From DATBDM01 sp036269915 (lineage in GTDB: Bacteria > Actinomycetota > Thermoleophilia > Solirubrobacterales > Solirubrobacteraceae): DNA of 9,214 bases. The stretch covers positions 1 through 9,214 of the forward strand of contig DATBDM010000293.1 of assembly GCA_036269915.1 (NCBI GenBank), in the 5' to 3' direction. Of this stretch, positions 6,145-9,214 are shown in pieces (position 1 is the stretch's first letter; each line of letters begins with the position of its first letter). The position numbers and the translations under genes were made by a program. Under the pieces are notes generated by a model. The model had not been told where the DNA came from. It saw only the letters and a list, made by a program, of their open reading frames with translations, and searched no databases.

Positions 6145-6801
6145 ATGGCTCTCAGCGACGGCACGCCGGGTGGGAGCGCCCGCCGCGAGCACGAACGGAG
6201 GCGGCACGCGCGCGAGCAGCGCGTGCGCGACCGCTACCCGCGCACCGGGGGCGTGCTGTTCGCGCTGAGCGACGCGCCGCAGCACGAGACCGCGTGGCGG
6301 ACGGGCGCCGAGGGCGAGGTGCGCGTCGCCCGTGCGCTCGAGCGTCATCTGCGCAAGCACGACACCGTGTTCCTCTTCCACGACCGCCGCATGCGCGGGA
6401 CGCGCGCGAACATCGACCACCTCGCGGTCGGGCCCGGCGGGATCACCGTGATCGACGCGAAGCGGCTCAGGGGGCGTGTAGAGGTGCGTCGCGACCGCGG
6501 CATCCTGCGCCCGCGCCGCGAGCGGCTGTTCGTCGCCGGCCGCGACAGGTCCAAGCTCGTCGAGGGGCTGCTGCGACAGGTCGACGCGGTCCGCGAGGCG
6601 TTCCCCGCGGCCGACGTCCGCGGCGCGTTCTGCTTCGCCGACGTCGAGGGGCTGCCGACGTTCGGCCGTCTCACCGTCGCGGGGCTCGCGCTCTGCGGGC
6701 CGCGCGGCGCCGCGCGACTCGCACGGCGCGAGGGAAGCCTCGATCCGGGCGCCGCGCTCGACCTCGCGCGCGACGTCGAGCGGCTCTTCCCGCCGGCGTA
6801 G
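6145..6801 (+). CDS. Stand-alone NERD (nuclease-related domain) protein
   Basis: A 218-residue soluble protein. Residues about 51-115 form a NERD domain with its conserved acidic/lysine core intact: 'GAEGE' (E58), 'ANIDHLAVGPGG' (D91) and 'VIDAK' (D104, K106), corresponding to the D-(D/E)xK-type active site of related nucleases. A very basic segment (12-34, 'RREHERRRHAREQR') precedes it and may contact nucleic acid. Residues about 155-215 form a conserved-looking C-terminal half ('VRGAFCFADVEGLPTFGRLTVAGLALCGP') seen in actinobacterial NERD proteins of this size. The NERD domain is proposed to act in DNA processing, but few members have been tested, so nuclease activity is inferred. ATG 6145 is preferred over upstream TTG 6106; AGGAG precedes it but only two bases away, so initiation may be weak or leaderless. 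It has no helicase or kinase partner nearby and a hairpin follows its stop. Confidence 0.87.
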   Translation: MALSDGTPGGSARREHERRRHAREQRVRDRYPRTGGVLFALSDAPQHETAWRTGAEGEVRVARALERHLRKHDTVFLFHDRRMRGTRANIDHLAVGPGGITVIDAKRLRGRVEVRRDRGILRPRRERLFVAGRDRSKLVEGLLRQVDAVREAFPAADVRGAFCFADVEGLPTFGRLTVAGLALCGPRGAARLARREGSLDPGAALDLARDVERLFPPA

Positions 6802-6829
6802 CGGCGGCGCGGCGCGCCGGGCGCCGCCG
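6802..6829 (+). terminator. GC-rich hairpin after the NERD gene
   Basis: CGGCGGCGC (6802-6810) and GCGCCGCCG (6821-6829) are exact reverse complements around a 10-nt loop that itself contains GGCGCGCC. The stem starts immediately after the TAG stop. No U-tract follows (AGTTGCG), so it is a non-canonical terminator or 3' end structure at best, but its placement matches the hairpin behind the PadR gene. Confidence 0.5.
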
Positions 6830-6921
6830 AGTTGCGACCGCGCAGAATTGGCACGACTCCGTCACGGATTCGGTGCAGTCCGCGCCCCACGCGTCACGCG
6901 ATCGCGGGGATGGTTCGGCCC

Positions 6922-7110
6922 ATGCCGACTCACCCCAGCCATGCCGAGGTCGAGGGGCGCATGCGTGCGCTGATCGACGACGCCGGAATCGCGCCGCCCG
7001 ACGAGGTCGAACACGCGCCGACGTCGGTCGTGCTGTTGTGGCACGAGCACAAGCTCGCGGTCGTCGTCGACCTGGATGAGGAAGGAGCGCCGATCAGCCC
7101 CGAAGCCTGA
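6922..7110 (+). CDS. Small uncharacterised acidic protein (62 aa)
   Basis: I do not recognise a family. The product is short and acidic, beginning 'MPTHPSHAEVEGRMRALIDDAG' and ending 'VVLLWHEHKLAVVVDLDEEG...SPEA'. A predicted amphipathic helix is followed by a proline-rich link and two hydrophobic strands ('SVVLLWHE', 'LAVVVDLDE'), which looks like a small folded domain. No signal peptide, membrane span or cysteine motif is present. The reading frame keeps the strong G/C third-position bias of its neighbours, supporting real coding. Starts at ATG 6910 (66 aa) or 6922 are both possible; I prefer 6922, which has GGGGA about 11 bases upstream. The frame stays open upstream to 6832, but that part is Arg/Pro-rich and looks non-coding. 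It lies 44 bp before the membrane-protein gene on the same strand, so co-transcription is possible, though the latter has its own -10-like box. Confidence 0.6.
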   Translation: MPTHPSHAEVEGRMRALIDDAGIAPPDEVEHAPTSVVLLWHEHKLAVVVDLDEEGAPISPEA

Positions 7111-7141
7111 CCATCCGCTCCGGCCGGGTCGTGGCCCCGCC

Positions 7142-7147
7142 TATCCT
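7142..7147 (+). promoter_or_regulatory. -10 box (TATCCT) for a probable leaderless message
   Basis: TATCCT lies seven bases before ATG 7155, which places the expected transcription start at the A of the start codon. The sequence between has no Shine-Dalgarno site. This layout is typical of leaderless actinobacterial genes. No convincing -35 is visible at 16-18 bp. Confidence 0.45.
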
Positions 7148-7154
7148 GGTTCGA

Positions 7155-8201
7155 ATGGGGTCGAACGTCGAGTCCTCCGGTTCGAGCGAGCTTCCCCGCG
7201 AGATCACGCCGCGCCGGATCGCGCTGCGCGGCCTGGAGGTCATCGGCTTCCTCGTCGTGCTCGTGCTCATCGCCGTGCTGGCGCCAGGCCTCGGCGAGGT
7301 CCGGAGCGCGCTCGAGGGCGCGGAGCCGAGCTGGATCGTCCTCGGGGTCGCGTTCGAGTTCCTCTCCTGCGTGTCCTACGTGCTGATGTTCGGGCCCGTG
7401 TTCTGCCGGAGCATGTCGTGGCGCACGAGCTGGGAGATCGGCTGGGCCGAGCTCGGCGTCGGCTCGATCGTGCCCGCGAGCGGCGCGGCGGGCGTCGCTC
7501 TGGGCGCGTGGATCCTCGCGCGCCGAGGGATGCCGGCCGAGCGGGTCGCGCGCCGGTCGGTCGCGTTCCTGCTGCTCAAGTCCTCCGTGAACTTCATCGC
7601 GGTCGCGGTCCTCGGCGCGCTCATGGCCGTCGGGTTGTTCGGTCCCCCGTTGTCGCTGCTGCTCACCGCGCTGCCGGCGGCGCTCGCGGCCGGCTCGCTG
7701 GCGCTCGTGCTGGCCGTCCCGCGACTCGGGCCGGGGGAGGACCCGCCGCCCGACGCGTCGAAGCCGCGGCGCTGGCTGACCTCGGCGCGGCGCGCGATCA
7801 TCACCGGCACGACGGAGGCGATCGAGATCCTCCGCTCGCGCGATCTCCGCGTCCTGGTCGGCGCCGTCGGCTACTGGGCCTGGGACAACGCAGTGCTGTG
7901 GGCGACGTTCCACGCGGTCGGCGCGAGCATCCCGATCACGGTGGTGCTGATGGGCTACCTGATCGGGCAGCTCGGCGGCCTTCTGCCGATCCCCGGCGGG
8001 GTCGGCGGCATCGACGGCGGCCTGATCGGCACGCTCGTCGTCTATGGCGCCCCCGCGGGCGTCACCGTCGCCGCCGTCCTCGCCTATCGCCTGATCCTCT
8101 TCTGGGTGCCGCTGCTCGGGGGCATCGGCGCGTTCGCCTCGCTGCGCCGCGGGATGCACGACCGCGAGCGCCGCGACCTGCACGAGCCGGCGCCCGTCTG
8201 A
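7155..8201 (+). CDS. YbhN/UPF0104-type integral membrane protein (LPG synthase TM-region-like)
   Basis: A 348-residue polytopic inner-membrane protein with about eight or nine hydrophobic segments (near 26-46, 59-80, 102-122, 136-160, 166-188, 232-252, 259-282, 286-300 and 303-330). The pattern matches the flippase-like transmembrane domain of lysylphosphatidylglycerol synthases and YbhN proteins, including the hallmark 'GLLPIPGGVGGIDGG' (275-289). The usual acidic residue after this Gly-rich turn is Glu and here is Asp. The cytoplasmic aminoacyl-transferase domain of MprF is absent, so this is a stand-alone membrane protein, probably moving or binding lipid-linked substrates; that is inference. 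A hydrophilic Pro/Arg-rich loop (190-215) separates two halves. ATG 7155 is chosen over GTG 7131 because of the -10-like TATCCT seven bases upstream, implying leaderless translation. The stop is one base from the convergent catalase stop. Confidence 0.87.
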   Translation: MGSNVESSGSSELPREITPRRIALRGLEVIGFLVVLVLIAVLAPGLGEVRSALEGAEPSWIVLGVAFEFLSCVSYVLMFGPVFCRSMSWRTSWEIGWAELGVGSIVPASGAAGVALGAWILARRGMPAERVARRSVAFLLLKSSVNFIAVAVLGALMAVGLFGPPLSLLLTALPAALAAGSLALVLAVPRLGPGEDPPPDASKPRRWLTSARRAIITGTTEAIEILRSRDLRVLVGAVGYWAWDNAVLWATFHAVGASIPITVVLMGYLIGQLGGLLPIPGGVGGIDGGLIGTLVVYGAPAGVTVAAVLAYRLILFWVPLLGGIGAFASLRRGMHDRERRDLHEPAPV

Positions 8202-8202
8202 C

Positions 8203-9214
8203 TCAGGCGCTGCCGGCGCGCGAGTCGACGAGCTCCTGCGCGCTGCGCATCGCCGGGTCGGCCGGTCCGCCGCCGTTGGTACGCCCCAGCCCCTCGGCGA
8301 CGCGACGGCCGATCTGCTCGTCGACGCGGGTCCAGTAGGCGATCACGCGCAGCTGCATCTCCGGGGTGACCTGGTCGGAGGCGTGGCCGACGATGCTCGC
8401 GACCAGCGCGTCGCGCTGCGCGTCGCCCATGACCTCGCGCACGAGCGTCCCGGGCTGGCGGAAGTCGTCATCCTCGGCGTGCTTCTCGTAGGCCGTGCGG
8501 ACCAGCTCCGCGCCCTCGACGTTCCAGGCGATCTCGCTCGCCAGGCGCGGGTCGGCGACGGGGCCGCCGTAGGAGTTCGGCGCGTAGACCGGCTGGGCGC
8601 CCGCGTGGCGGTAGGTCATCGCGCCGTCCTTGTTGTACGAGTGCACGGGGCTGTGCGCGTGGTTGACCGGGAGCTGCTCGTAGTTCGGCCCGATGCGGTG
8701 CAGGTGCGTGTCGTGGTAGGAGAAGATCCGCCCCATCAGCATGCGGTCGGGCGACAGGCCCGTGCCCGGCACGAGGTTGGACGGGTTGAACGCGGCCTGT
8801 TCGACCTCGGCGAAGAAGTTCTCCGGGTTGCGGTCGAGCACGAAGCGGCCGACGTCGATCAGCGGGTAGTCGCCCTGCGGCCAGACCTTGGTCAGGTCGA
8901 ACGGGTTGAACCGGTAGTCCGCCGCGTCGGCGAACGGCATCACCTGCACGCAGAAGCGCCACTCCGGCGCGTTGCCGGAGGCGATCGAGTCGTGCAGGTC
9001 GCGCCGGTGGTGGTCGCCGTCCTCGCCGGCGAGCCGCGCGGCTTGGTCCTCGCGGAGGTTCTCGATGCCCTGCACGGTCTTGAAGTGGTACTTGACCCAG
9101 AAGCGCTCGCCGGCGGCGTTGATCCACGAGTAGGTGTGACTCGAGTAGCCGTTCATGTGGCGCCACGACGCGGGGATGCCGCGCTCGGACATCAGGATCG
9201 TGACCTGGTGCGCG
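8203..9214 (-). CDS. katA: Monofunctional haem catalase, C-terminal two-thirds (5' end outside window)
   Basis: The minus-strand frame is open from the window edge ('AHQVTIL' precedes the first in-window Met at 9192) to TGA at 8203-8205, so about 336 residues are present and the N-terminal part, with the catalytic His, is missing. Catalases split hydrogen peroxide to water and oxygen. Diagnostic stretches are 'MSERGIPASWRHMNGYSSHTY', 'SGNAPEWRF' with the distal-side Asn, and the haem-ligand signature 'RIFSYHDTHLHRIGPN' with axial Tyr at codon 8716-8718. 'PVNHAHSPVHSYNKDGAM' and the short helical C-terminus place it with small-subunit catalases (about 480-500 residues), lacking the flavodoxin-like extension of large ones. 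No regulator (Fur/OxyR type) is visible in the window; its promoter lies to the right. It converges on the YbhN-like gene with a one-base gap. The symbol is by family, not by experiment. Confidence 0.93.
   Translation of the reverse strand, partial: AHQVTILMSERGIPASWRHMNGYSSHTYSWINAAGERFWVKYHFKTVQGIENLREDQAARLAGEDGDHHRRDLHDSIASGNAPEWRFCVQVMPFADAADYRFNPFDLTKVWPQGDYPLIDVGRFVLDRNPENFFAEVEQAAFNPSNLVPGTGLSPDRMLMGRIFSYHDTHLHRIGPNYEQLPVNHAHSPVHSYNKDGAMTYRHAGAQPVYAPNSYGGPVADPRLASEIAWNVEGAELVRTAYEKHAEDDDFRQPGTLVREVMGDAQRDALVASIVGHASDQVTPEMQLRVIAYWTRVDEQIGRRVAEGLGRTNGGGPADPAMRSAQELVDSRAGSA

Noticed and set aside
6930..8183. 417-codon minus-strand frame opposite the YbhN-like gene
   Set aside because: It is dominated by charged Arg/Asp/Glu/His repeats, as expected from the complement of a hydrophobic membrane protein gene.
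1..9214. Search for a defence system, CRISPR array, prophage, insertion sequence or biosynthetic cluster
   Set aside because: No repeat-spacer pattern, transposase, integrase, attachment repeats or polyketide/peptide synthetase is present. NERD and ATP-grasp genes alone are not enough to claim a system.

Overview
The window is very GC-rich (roughly 70% by eye), with G/C at most third codon positions, near-continuous coding, little intergenic DNA and several start codons without a clear Shine-Dalgarno site. Together with the gene families present (PadR-DrrAB efflux cassette, actinobacterial-type NERD protein, YbhN-like membrane protein), this points to a free-living chromosome of the phylum Actinomycetota. 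A Thermoleophilia/Solirubrobacterales-like host is my best guess, by style only. I see no rRNA, tRNA, CRISPR array, insertion sequence, integrase or phage gene.

Layout. 1-861 (+) is the 3' part of an ATP-grasp ligase-like gene cut by the left edge. Its end overlaps by 16 bp the end of a leftward block, read from high to low coordinates: a PadR-family regulator (3434-2736), a DrrA-type ABC ATPase (2605-1628) and a DrrB-type ABC-2 permease (1631-846). The last two overlap by 4 bp. This looks like a self-contained, regulated drug or lipid exporter. Its 5' edge carries a good promoter (TTGACA, 18-bp spacer, TACTCT) whose -10 lies in an inverted repeat, so PadR is probably autoregulated. The 130-bp gap between PadR and the ATPase holds a 13-bp-stem hairpin and a separate 18-bp perfect dyad.

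Divergent from PadR is a secreted glucodextranase/glucoamylase-type GH15 enzyme (3538-5655, +). It ends one base from the end of a convergent VOC/PhnB-like gene (6049-5657, -). Divergent from that gene is a stand-alone NERD-domain protein (6145-6801, +), then a small uncharacterised protein (6922-7110, +) and a YbhN/UPF0104-type integral membrane protein (7155-8201, +). The last of these ends one base from the end of a catalase gene (9214-8203, -), whose 5' part lies beyond the right edge.

How the genes relate. Only PadR-DrrA-DrrB is a clear functional unit. The rest look like independent housekeeping or accessory genes: polysaccharide breakdown, a small-molecule-binding fold, nucleic-acid processing, a membrane protein and peroxide detoxification. 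I do not see a convincing new multi-gene system. The parts most worth a second look are the PadR operator/promoter, the 18-bp dyad ahead of drrA, the ATP-grasp fragment, the small hypothetical protein and the unusually tight convergent gene ends.
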